From assembly GCA_937914785.1 (NCBI GenBank), contig CALGIV010000254.1, forward strand, positions 1 through 14,728: a stretch of DNA of 14,728 bases, given 5' to 3'. Source of the stretch: an uncultured Eubacteriaceae bacterium (GTDB lineage Bacteria; Bacillota; Clostridia; Eubacteriales; UBA1433). This document shows positions 7,744 through 14,491 of the stretch, in pieces. The position numbers were made by a program, and so were the translations under genes. Positions within the stretch are counted from its first letter, which is position 1. Each line of letters begins with the position of its first letter. The notes beneath the pieces were generated by a model. It was not told where the DNA came from and did not search any database. It saw nothing but the letters and a program-made list of their open reading frames with translations.

Positions 7744-7892
7744 GTTAGCGTTGTTTTGTCATCCGGTTTTGCTTAGAAAACAACGGCGCTGACGATTTAC
7801 GGCAAATTGGTAAAGCGACGACAAATAAGCGGCTGTTTGCCTGGTGGGAGACCTCTAATAGCGGAGACTTTAAAACGCTTTGCCGGCAGGAG
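7744..7892 (+). promoter_or_regulatory. Possible structured leader/attenuator between the glycosyltransferase and YbhN-like genes
   Basis: This 160-base spacer has no credible ORF but several inverted repeats. CGTTGTTTT (7749-7757) pairs perfectly with AAAACAACG (7777-7785) and extends outward through GTTAG/CTGAC across a 3-base bulge; no U tract follows. GGCAAA (7801-7806) can pair with TTTGCC at 7836-7841 or with a second TTTGCC at 7879-7884, four bases before the AGGAG (7888-7892) of the next gene. AAAGCG (7812-7817) can also pair with CGCTTT (7876-7881). Such exclusive pairings near a ribosome binding site could control translation. I do not recognise a known riboswitch class. Confidence 0.35.
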
Positions 7893-7898
7893 TGATCT

Positions 7899-8996
7899 AT
7901 GGAAAAAGCGCCCGAGATAAAAAAGAAGAAGAAAAGATATACGATCGGCTTTATATTCTTTATATTGCTGATCGTCTTGACGTTTTACATTTTATTGGAT
8001 GGACAGGATTTTGGTGCGTTAAAAGAAACGCTGCTGACAGCCGATTGGCGATACTTGATAGTAGCGGTTTTTGTTATGTTCGGCTTTTTTTATATCAAGT
8101 CTCTGGCGGCAAAAGTAATTTTAAAAGATTTTGGTTATAAGGTGCGCCTGAAGAATACGCTGAAATATACGTTTACCGATTTTTATTTCAGTGCGATTAC
8201 CCCGGGAGCCAGCGGCGGGCAGCCGGCAGCACTGAATCACATGAGTAAAGATGGCATTGAAGTTGGTTTGGGTTCGATTAGCATTATTTTCTTTAATATG
8301 ACGTATCATATCGGGTTGTTGTTATTGGGTGGGGTATTGCTGCTGGTCAAAAAGCCGACTGTCGTCGTTGGAGACGTTAAAGTATTTTTAATTTACGGCG
8401 TTATCTGTCATTTTGGTATGATGCTGATATTTTTATCGACGGTATTTTTTCCGCAGATGTTAAAACAAATCGGCAAGTGGATTATCCTTTTGTTAAATAA
8501 GATGCGTATCATTAAAAACGTAGAAGTTGCAACAGAGAAGTATTTAGCACAGATTGAGGAGTATGCCAGAGGGGCGCAGATTATTCGCAAGAAGCCGACG
8601 ATGATATTGAAAATCCTGCCGTTTGCGCTGGGGCATATGATCTGCGGGTTTGCCGTATCATTTTTTACTTATCGTGCACTGGGGCAAACTGCCCTTGGAT
8701 TTATCGATATTTTGACGATGCAGACACTCCTGATCATTGCAACTGACAGCATCCCGCTGCCGGGAGCCGTCGGTGTGACGGAAGGGGTCTTTATGGTCAT
8801 CTATAAAAGTGTTTATTCTACGGCGATGATCGTGCCGGCAGTTATGCTGACTCGCCTGATTAATTTTTATTTGTATGTCATCATCAGTGGCCTGGTAACC
8901 GGGACGGCGCAAATCAAACTATTGCGCCGGGGAAATAAAAATGATATTCCGGTCGCATTGCAGGCTAAAATACTTGGGGTTAAACGCGATGATTAA
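7899..8996 (+). CDS. YbhN/UPF0104 family integral membrane protein (LPG synthase TM-domain-like)
   Basis: This 365-residue protein has a short lysine-rich N-terminus (KKKKK at residues 8-12) and about seven or eight hydrophobic segments. It matches the family related to the flippase/transmembrane half of MprF (Pfam PF03706): TPGASGGQPAA at about residues 100-110 corresponds to the conserved P-x-x-x-G-G-x-P-x-x motif, and IPLPGAVGVTEG at about 285-296 corresponds to the second conserved LPGGxGxxE motif. It lacks the soluble aminoacyl-transferase domain of full MprF, so an aminoacyl-lipid synthase role is not supported; lipid or lipid-linked substrate translocation is an inference. AGGAG (7888-7892) is six bases from the ATG. 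It follows a lipid glycosyltransferase after a structured spacer and precedes pgsA, suggesting work on membrane lipids. Confidence 0.85.
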   Translation: MEKAPEIKKKKKRYTIGFIFFILLIVLTFYILLDGQDFGALKETLLTADWRYLIVAVFVMFGFFYIKSLAAKVILKDFGYKVRLKNTLKYTFTDFYFSAITPGASGGQPAALNHMSKDGIEVGLGSISIIFFNMTYHIGLLLLGGVLLLVKKPTVVVGDVKVFLIYGVICHFGMMLIFLSTVFFPQMLKQIGKWIILLLNKMRIIKNVEVATEKYLAQIEEYARGAQIIRKKPTMILKILPFALGHMICGFAVSFFTYRALGQTALGFIDILTMQTLLIIATDSIPLPGAVGVTEGVFMVIYKSVYSTAMIVPAVMLTRLINFYLYVIISGLVTGTAQIKLLRRGNKNDIPVALQAKILGVKRDD

Positions 8997-9033
8997 GAAT
9001 AAATTAAGAAATCGTGAAATCTTTCAATCCGAA

Positions 9034-9062
9034 TTGATATTTGTGTGAATTAATGGTAAAAT
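9034..9062 (+). promoter_or_regulatory. Strong sigma-A-like promoter for pgsA
   Basis: TTGATA (9034-9039) and TAAAAT (9057-9062) are spaced by exactly 17 bases, each matching consensus at five of six positions, and TG at 9054-9055 adds an extended -10. Transcription would begin near 9069, about 20 bases before the start codon. Confidence 0.8.
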
Positions 9063-9089
9063 AAGCTGATATCAATTGAGGTATATAAA

Positions 9090-9662
9090 ATGGCTGAATT
9101 ATTAAAGGAGCTTCTATCTGTGTCGAAGTGGATTAATATCCCCAATATACTGTCCCTTTTTCGAATTGTACTGATCCCTGTCTTTTTATATGCGTTGAAT
9201 TTAGATCAGCCTTATGGGATTTATATTGCATTCGGTATTTTGGCTATTTCATATCTGACGGATATTTTAGATGGCTATATCGCCAGAAAGCATAATATGA
9301 CGACGGAAGTCGGCAAAATCCTGGATCCGCTGGCCGATAAGGCGACACAGATCGTCGTAATTATCGCGCTTGTCGTCAAAGGGTTGATCCCGATGTTTGT
9401 TTTGGTTATTATTGCTGTAAAAGAACTCTTGATGATCGGCGGCGGGGCTTATATTTATTTCGTTTTAAAAGACTCGATGATCCCGTCGAATATTTTTGGC
9501 AAGACGGCAACAGGGCTGTTTTACGTTAGTGTGCTATTACTTCTGTTGAAAGTGCCGTTTGCAATTTATCTTGTATATTTAACGACGGCGATTATGGTAG
9601 TTGCGTTTTTCAGCTATCTTATCGCTTTTATAAAATATCGAAAAGAGAAAAAAACTGTTTGA
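9090..9662 (+). CDS. pgsA: CDP-alcohol phosphatidyltransferase, likely CDP-diacylglycerol-glycerol-3-phosphate 3-phosphatidyltransferase
   Basis: This 190-residue integral membrane enzyme would form phosphatidylglycerol phosphate from CDP-diacylglycerol and glycerol-3-phosphate, the committed step to phosphatidylglycerol and cardiolipin. The full family signature D-x2-DG-x2-AR-x8-G-x3-D-x3-D is present: Asp58, Asp61-Gly62, Ala65-Arg66, Gly75, Asp79 and Asp83, the four aspartates being the metal and catalytic residues. NIPNILSLFRIVLIPVF near the N-terminus is typical of PgsA, and about five or six hydrophobic segments follow. Length is normal. GAGG (9078-9081) precedes the ATG by eight bases. 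The PgsA assignment rests on family resemblance; other members differ only in acceptor alcohol. The gene has its own promoter and is followed closely by the valS leader. Confidence 0.88.
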   Translation: MAELLKELLSVSKWINIPNILSLFRIVLIPVFLYALNLDQPYGIYIAFGILAISYLTDILDGYIARKHNMTTEVGKILDPLADKATQIVVIIALVVKGLIPMFVLVIIAVKELLMIGGGAYIYFVLKDSMIPSNIFGKTATGLFYVSVLLLLLKVPFAIYLVYLTTAIMVVAFFSYLIAFIKYRKEKKTV

Positions 9663-9689
9663 AAAAAGAAATATTTATGATAGTATAAT
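9659..9689 (+). promoter_or_regulatory. Promoter of the valS T-box leader
   Basis: TATAAT at 9684-9689 is preceded by TTGAAA at 9659-9664 with a somewhat long 19-base spacer. The -35 box overlaps the pgsA stop codon. Transcription would start near 9696, just before the T-box stem I region. Confidence 0.6.
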
Positions 9690-9699
9690 AAAAAAATAA

Positions 9700-9894
9700 T
9701 CCGCAATGAAAAAGAGGAGTAAGCGTTTCAGGTCATCTCAGAGAACAACCCGTATGGTGCGAGGGTTGATGGACTGCCGCCGAACGTCGCTTTGGAGCCG
9801 GAAGTAAAATGAGTGGGGCTTTATTTAAAAAGCTCAACAAAGGTGGTACCGCGGCCAATTGTCGTCCTTTCCGATTTGGAAAGGGCTTTTTTTT
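9700..9894 (+). promoter_or_regulatory. T-box leader of valS (tRNA-Val-sensing transcription attenuator)
   Basis: The canonical T-box sequence AAAGGTGGTACCGCGG lies at 9839-9854. Stem I spans about 9711-9795, with AGTA on its 5' side, a distal CAACCC/GGGTTG helix with GGTGCGAG in its loop, and a specifier loop reading GAAC-GTC-G. The GTC at 9786-9788 is a valine codon followed by a purine, matching the downstream valS. A stem III-like hairpin pairs GGGCTTT (9816-9822) with AAAGCTC (9829-9835). In the antiterminator AAAGG (9839-9843) can pair with CCTTT (9866-9870). TGGT (9844-9847) in the bulge would bind an uncharged NCCA end with discriminator A, as in bacterial tRNA-Val. Uncharged tRNA-Val should therefore permit read-through into valS. 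Confidence 0.95.
9864..9894 (+). terminator. Conditional terminator of the valS T-box
   Basis: CCTTTCC (9866-9872) and GGAAAGG (9878-9884) form a perfect 7-bp stem with a five-base loop, extended by G-C and U-G pairs and followed by eight Ts at 9887-9894. Its left arm competes with the T-box antiterminator helix. Confidence 0.92.
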
Positions 9895-9915
9895 ATGAAA
9901 GAAGGAGGAAAGCAA

Positions 9916-12546
9916 ATGCTTGGGAAAAATTATGACCATACGAAAATAGAGGATCGATTGTATGCGAACTGGGAAGAGAAGGGATATTTTAAGCCGGAAG
10001 TAAACGACGGCGAGGCGTACACAATCGTGATGCCGCCGCCGAATATTACGGGCCAGCTTCACTTGGGGCATGCGTACAACTCGACGATTCAGGATATTCT
10101 GATTCGTTTTAAGCGTATGAATGGCTACAGTGCGCTGTGGCTGCCGGGCGAAGATCATGCGTCGATTGCAACGGAAGTCAAGCTCGTCGATAAGATTATG
10201 CGCGAACACGGTAAGACAAAAGAGGAATTCGGGCGTGAGGCCTTTCTTAAGGAGGCTTGGGACTGGACAGATCATTACAGAGCGTTTATCGCCAATCAAC
10301 TGCGCAAGGTAGGCTGTTCCTGCGACTGGTCGCGCGAACGCTTCACGATGGACGAAGGCTGCGCCGAGGCGGTCAAGCAGTATTTTATCAATTTATACGA
10401 CAGGGGATATATCTATCGCGGTAATCGTATTGTCAATTGGTGTACGACTTGTCAGACGACGATTTCCGATATCGAGGTCGAATACGATGAAAAAGACGGT
10501 TATATTTATTATGTCAACTACCCGATTGAGGGCAGTGATGAAATGCTGACGGTGGCCACGACGCGTCCGGAGACGATGCTTGGCGATACGGGGATTGCGA
10601 TCAACGGAGAAGATGAACGATATCGGCATCTGATCGGCAAAATGGCGATTTTGCCTTTGGTGGGTCGTAGAATACCGATTTTTGTTGACGAATATGTCGA
10701 TAAGGAGTTTGGAACGGGATGTGTAAAAGTCACGCCGGCGCATGATCCGAACGACTTTGAAATGGGCAGGCGGCACAATCTTGAAGAAGTGCGCATCTTT
10801 GATTATGACGGGTTGACGAATGCTAATGCCGGCGAACATTACGTAGGGCTTGACGAAAAACAGGCGCGCGAGAAAGTGTTGGCCGATTTAAAAGAACAAG
10901 GCTATTTTGTCAGACAGGAACCTTATAAGCATAATGTGGGCACCTGTTACCGTTGTAATACGGTTATTCAGCCGATTACAAGCGAGCAGTGGTTTGTCGA
11001 TATGAAGCCGCTTGCAGCGCCTGCAATTAAGGCGGTTAAAGACGGTGTGATCAAATTTGTACCAAAACGTTTTGAAAAAGTGTATTTCAATTGGATGGAA
11101 AATATTCGAGACTGGTGTATTTCGCGCCAACTGTGGTGGGGGCACCGTATTCCCGTTTATTACTGCGACGACTGTGGAGAGATGCGTGTGCTGGCTGAGG
11201 CACCGGAAAAGTGCGACAGCTGTGAAAGTGAGAACATTCGCCAGGATCCGGATGTTTTGGATACATGGTTTTCTTCGGGGTTATGGCCGTTTTCCACGCT
11301 CGGCTGGCCGGAAGAGACGTGCGATCTGGCGAAATTTTATCCAAACGACGTGCTTGTCACAGGGTTTGATATCATTTTCTTATGGGTGGCGCGTATGATC
11401 GTATCGGGTTATACACAGATGGAAGAGAGACCGTTTTCAGACGTTATTATCCACGGATTGATCCGCGATGCGCAGGGACGCAAAATGTCGAAGTCTTTAG
11501 GCAATGGCGTTGACCCGCTCGAAGTAATCGAGCAATACGGCGCGGATTCGCTGCGGCTGACGGTCATTACCGGTTCTAAAATGGGCAATGACGTGCGCTG
11601 GAATGCCGATAAGCTGGAAGCGAACAAGAATTTTATGAACAAGCTTTATAACGCAGCCAAGTTTATCCTGATGAACTCTGAGGAAGGGTGCGCGTATAGG
11701 TATGAAGAGGTATGCGATGCGCTGTCGATTGCGGATAAGTGGATTATCAGCAAGACGAATGAATTGACCAGGCAGGTTACAAATAATATCGATAAATACG
11801 ATCTTGGTATTGCGGCGGATAAACTCTATGATTTTTCCTGGAGCGTTTTTTGTGACTGGTATATTGAGCTATCTAAAACGGCGCTGTATAACAAAGAAGA
11901 TGCAGGCGCGAAGATGGCGGCGCAATATACGCTGCACTATGTCTTTAATACGCTGCTGAAGTTGATGCACCCGTTTATTCCGTTTGTTACGGAAGAATTG
12001 TTCCTTGCGCTGAATGAAGATAAAGAGACGGTTATGATTGAAAAATGGCCGCAGTATGAAAAGAAGCGAACTTTTAAAGACAGCGAAAAGGATATGGAGT
12101 ATATCATTTCAGCGATTCGTTCCGTGCGCAATGCGCGCGGCAATATGGGCATTTTACCGTCGAAGCGCGCAACGATGTATTTGACGTGTGAGGACGAGCA
12201 GCTTTCACAGCTTTTGCTTGACAATGAAAAATATTTTATTGCGCTGTGTTCGGCAGCCGGTATTGTAAAAGGTGCTCCTGATGACGAGAATGTGATATCT
12301 GCTGTATTTGAAAAAGGGAAGTTTTCATTGCCACTCGGCGAATTGATCGATCTGGAAAAGGAACGAGAGCGGCTTCAGGGTGAAAAGATAAAGATTGAAA
12401 AGGAAATTGCGCTGGCTGCCGGCAAGCTGAACAATGAAGGGTTCGTAGCAAAAGCGCCGAAAGCGGTCGTTGAAGGGGAAAAGGAGAAGCTGGAGAAGTA
12501 TACGGCGATGCTCAAAGAGGTGGAGGAACGGATCGGTAAATTATAA
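9916..12546 (+). CDS. valS: Valyl-tRNA synthetase
   Basis: This 876-residue class Ia synthetase charges tRNA-Val in the cytosol. The signature HLGH is at residues 49-52 inside PPPNITGQLHLGHAYN, and KMSKS is at 523-527. Between them lies the CP1 editing domain (VATTRPETMLGDTGIAI at about 215-230, with GTGCVKVTPAHDPNDFE), which hydrolyses Thr-tRNA-Val. Cysteine pairs (CYRC near 340; CDDC and CDSC near 420-440) suggest a zinc-binding insert. An anticodon-binding helical domain follows, then the ValS-specific C-terminal coiled coil, rich in Lys and Glu, at about 805-876. The ATG at 9916 is chosen because GGAGG (9904-9908) lies seven bases upstream; another in-frame ATG at 9895 directly abuts the terminator and has no ribosome binding site. 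The T-box leader controls expression. Confidence 0.98.
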   Translation: MLGKNYDHTKIEDRLYANWEEKGYFKPEVNDGEAYTIVMPPPNITGQLHLGHAYNSTIQDILIRFKRMNGYSALWLPGEDHASIATEVKLVDKIMREHGKTKEEFGREAFLKEAWDWTDHYRAFIANQLRKVGCSCDWSRERFTMDEGCAEAVKQYFINLYDRGYIYRGNRIVNWCTTCQTTISDIEVEYDEKDGYIYYVNYPIEGSDEMLTVATTRPETMLGDTGIAINGEDERYRHLIGKMAILPLVGRRIPIFVDEYVDKEFGTGCVKVTPAHDPNDFEMGRRHNLEEVRIFDYDGLTNANAGEHYVGLDEKQAREKVLADLKEQGYFVRQEPYKHNVGTCYRCNTVIQPITSEQWFVDMKPLAAPAIKAVKDGVIKFVPKRFEKVYFNWMENIRDWCISRQLWWGHRIPVYYCDDCGEMRVLAEAPEKCDSCESENIRQDPDVLDTWFSSGLWPFSTLGWPEETCDLAKFYPNDVLVTGFDIIFLWVARMIVSGYTQMEERPFSDVIIHGLIRDAQGRKMSKSLGNGVDPLEVIEQYGADSLRLTVITGSKMGNDVRWNADKLEANKNFMNKLYNAAKFILMNSEEGCAYRYEEVCDALSIADKWIISKTNELTRQVTNNIDKYDLGIAADKLYDFSWSVFCDWYIELSKTALYNKEDAGAKMAAQYTLHYVFNTLLKLMHPFIPFVTEELFLALNEDKETVMIEKWPQYEKKRTFKDSEKDMEYIISAIRSVRNARGNMGILPSKRATMYLTCEDEQLSQLLLDNEKYFIALCSAAGIVKGAPDDENVISAVFEKGKFSLPLGELIDLEKERERLQGEKIKIEKEIALAAGKLNNEGFVAKAPKAVVEGEKEKLEKYTAMLKEVEERIGKL

Positions 12547-12566
12547 TATTGATATTGTATAAAGAG

Positions 12567-12613
12567 AAAGGGCTGTTGCAGTGAAATAGACTGGGTTGCA
12601 AGGGCTCTTTTTT
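12567..12613 (+). terminator. Intrinsic terminator after valS
   Basis: Bases 12567-12582 can pair with 12595-12610 in a 16-bp stem with one G-G mismatch and several G-U pairs, around a 12-base loop, and the right arm runs into a T tract at 12608-12613. It begins 21 bases after the valS stop. Confidence 0.72.
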
Positions 12614-12747
12614 AGGTTCAGATATTGCTGGATAAATGTTTTTCGATAGCAGCTTATTTTTAAAAGCGGGGTTTTAGGGTCGTCGTGGTAAATGTTATGT
12701 TGTCAGTTTGATATCTGGCTTTTGTTAATTGTTTATCTTTTGCTGTC

Positions 12748-12779
12748 TTCGCGCTTTTCCAATAGCCGAAAAGCGCGGA
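12748..12779. repeat. Strong inverted repeat in the gene-poor region after valS
   Basis: CGCGCTTTTC (12750-12759) and GAAAAGCGCG (12768-12777) are perfectly complementary around an eight-base loop, with one more A-T and one G-T pair outside. No T tract follows on either strand, so it is not a standard terminator. The 490-base stretch from 12547 to 13037 has no clear gene; besides this hairpin it holds the valS terminator, a possible 32-codon ORF and a bidirectional terminator. Confidence 0.6.
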
Positions 12780-12819
12780 AAAAAGCCACCGGCGGATGAA
12801 AAAGCTAGGGAGATGTTGA

Positions 12820-12918
12820 ATGCTTAAGCGGAAGCCGTCCGTCGCTTCGCACGTTACAACCTTGGGGGAGGAAGGCTTTGGCACATTTAAGTTCAAATAT
12901 GATCAGGTGGGTGTTTAA
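12820..12918 (+). CDS. Possible 32-residue small protein, function unknown
   Basis: An ATG at 12820 opens 32 codons ending in TAA at 12916-12918. It is preceded by AGGGAG about seven bases upstream, a reasonable ribosome binding site. The peptide starts MLKRKPSVASHV and ends KYDQVGV; it is basic at the N-terminus and has no evident membrane segment. The surrounding bases (about 12780-12885) are richer in G+C than the AT-rich flanks, as in coding DNA, a relic, or a structured RNA. I do not recognise the peptide. A decayed gene remnant or an RNA gene is an equally fair reading. Confidence 0.25.
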   Translation: MLKRKPSVASHVTTLGEEGFGTFKFKYDQVGV

Positions 12919-12971
12919 GCAGGTTGATTTTAGTGAAACAATCTTTGAAAATTTCCATTTTATAGAAATTT

Positions 12972-12997
12972 AAAACGCCGATAATACGGCGTTTTTT
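12972..12997. terminator. Bidirectional terminator downstream of the enolase-superfamily gene
   Basis: AAAACGCCG (12972-12980) and CGGCGTTTT (12987-12995) form a perfect 9-bp stem with loop ATAATA. Six Ts end it on the plus strand and four on the minus strand. It lies 41 bases past the end of the minus-strand gene and would also stop any transcript arriving from the 12.7-12.9 kb region. Confidence 0.85.
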
Positions 12998-13037
12998 AGT
13001 TTTCCTTTTGAAGATCCTGCTAAAAGAGGATAAAGGC

Positions 13038-14240
13038 TTAGATAAGCGATTTCCCGCTTCGGCCTTGATTGATTGTAATGATCGTCGCTTCCGACAGGGC
13101 TTTTTCGCTGAGCTCGTTGCCCAGTCCCGGCAGGTCCGGTACGGTGATATATCCGTTTTCCGGCTGGTAGTCGTATACGCCCTGTTCAACGATCTCTGGC
13201 ATAACATTAAAGACGTGTACTTCGTGGATGATAAAGTTTGACAGCGCGGCTTCAACTTGCAGAGAAGCGGCAATGCTGATCGGAGAATTGCAGGCGTGAA
13301 TTTGCACTTTTGCACCGTAAGCGTCGGCGAGCGTGGCAATTTTCATCGCTTCCGTAATGCCGCCGCAGATGCCAAGGTCGGGTTGGACGACGGACAGGCT
13401 TCTGTTTTCGAGCAGCGGTAAAAATGCCCAGCGCAGTGCGATGCGTTCTCCGGTCGCCAGCGGGATGCAGGTCTTGTCGGCGATGCGCCGGTATTCATGC
13501 GGGTTTAACGGATTCGTCGGCTCTTCCAGATACATAATGTTCATCTCTTCAATTGCCCGGGCAAATTGGATCGTCGTTCCGGCGGACGTGAGGCCGTGGT
13601 TTTCGACAATGATATCGACATCCGGTCCGAGGGTTTCACGTGCGGTTTTTACGCGGTTGACAAACAGGCGCATCAAATCCGGCTGAATATAGTTTTTTAA
13701 ATTTTCATAACGCAAATTTTCACCGGCTTCGTTTTTGCTGACAAAGTTGATCTTTACGGCGTCATAGCCGTCATCGAGTGCACGCAGGCAAGATTCTTTT
13801 AGTTTGGGCAGTGTGCTGGCCGAGTATGTCATCGTCTCGGGCCGCCAGCCAAATTGCAGTTGTGAAGCGTAAGCGCGTACTTTATCGCGATGTTTGCCGC
13901 CCAACAACTTGTAGATCGGTACATTGTGATATTTTCCTTTGATATCCCAAAGTGCTACGTCAATTGCGCTGATGGCGGACATAATGACCAGTCCGTTTCC
14001 CTGTGCCCAGAACATCTGATACAGCTTGTTAAAGATTACGTCGTTTTCCAGCGGGTCCATTCCGATGATGAGTTCTGCAAAGACTTTTAACAATTCTCTG
14101 CTGGCGTTGGAATAATGATCCAGCGCGACGCCCGATTCGCCGTAACCGTAAATACCTTCGTCTGTATGAATACGGCAAAAGGTCGATGTGATCAGGGGGT
14201 TAGATGGCAATTGAATGATATCGACAGCTGTGATTTTCAT
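13038..14240 (-). CDS. Mandelate racemase/muconate-lactonizing enzyme family protein, probable sugar-acid dehydratase
   Basis: This 400-residue member of the enolase superfamily probably dehydrates an aldonic acid, as do its galactonate- and mannonate-dehydratase relatives. The N-terminal capping domain (residues 1 to about 120) contains TDEGIYGYGE and SAIDVALWDIKGK. The barrel domain carries Lys163 in VKIN, Glu213 and His215 in VENHG, the acidic pair in YLEEP (239-240), Glu265 in TGER and His315 in QIHACNSP. The E-x-H element occupies the place where galactonate dehydratase has D-x-H, giving a metal ligand and an acid catalyst, with His315 as the likely second catalytic residue. The ATG at 14240 is preceded on the minus strand by GGAGG at a six-base spacing. 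No sugar transporter, kinase or aldolase is adjacent, so the substrate is open. Confidence 0.85.
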   Translation of the reverse strand: MKITAVDIIQLPSNPLITSTFCRIHTDEGIYGYGESGVALDHYSNASRELLKVFAELIIGMDPLENDVIFNKLYQMFWAQGNGLVIMSAISAIDVALWDIKGKYHNVPIYKLLGGKHRDKVRAYASQLQFGWRPETMTYSASTLPKLKESCLRALDDGYDAVKINFVSKNEAGENLRYENLKNYIQPDLMRLFVNRVKTARETLGPDVDIIVENHGLTSAGTTIQFARAIEEMNIMYLEEPTNPLNPHEYRRIADKTCIPLATGERIALRWAFLPLLENRSLSVVQPDLGICGGITEAMKIATLADAYGAKVQIHACNSPISIAASLQVEAALSNFIIHEVHVFNVMPEIVEQGVYDYQPENGYITVPDLPGLGNELSEKALSEATIITINQGRSGKSLI

Positions 14241-14263
14241 GTTAATCCTCCGTTTTTCTTTTT

Positions 14264-14272
14264 ATTATAGCA
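14264..14272 (-). promoter_or_regulatory. Extended -10 promoter element of the dehydratase-like gene
   Basis: On the minus strand the sequence reads TGCTATAAT, a perfect TATAAT with a TGN extension, 24 bases upstream of the start codon. The -35 region at 17 bases is poor, which an extended -10 can offset. The rest of the 14241-14491 spacer is AT-rich and contains AGCATTGAAT twice (near 14348 and 14391). Confidence 0.6.
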
Positions 14273-14432
14273 TAATCAGAAGGATGAAATTGTACTTTAG
14301 AAAAAACAATCGAGACGGCGGTTTGCAGTGATGGGGTGGATTTATTAGCATTGAATATTGTACGTAAATCTTTGTTATATAGAGATAATAAGCATTGAAT
14401 GAGCTGTTAAGTAGAGAATCTGTAAAAAACAC

Positions 14433-14461
14433 TTGTATTTGCAGGGCGCTTTCAATATAAT
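14433..14461 (+). promoter_or_regulatory. Promoter of cmk
   Basis: TTGTAT (14433-14438) and a perfect TATAAT (14456-14461) are spaced by 17 bases. The start codon of cmk follows 30 bases after the -10 box. Confidence 0.65.
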
Positions 14462-14491
14462 ATTACAGAAATAAATAAAAGGACAAGAGAT

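Noticed and set aside
9859..9915. Earlier valS start inside the T-box terminator
   Set aside because: The terminator and its T tract lie in this stretch, and the only good ribosome binding site precedes ATG 9916.
12660..12896. 78-codon minus-strand open frame in the gene-poor region
   Set aside because: It starts with TTG, has no ribosome binding site, crosses the strong hairpin and resembles no protein I recognise.
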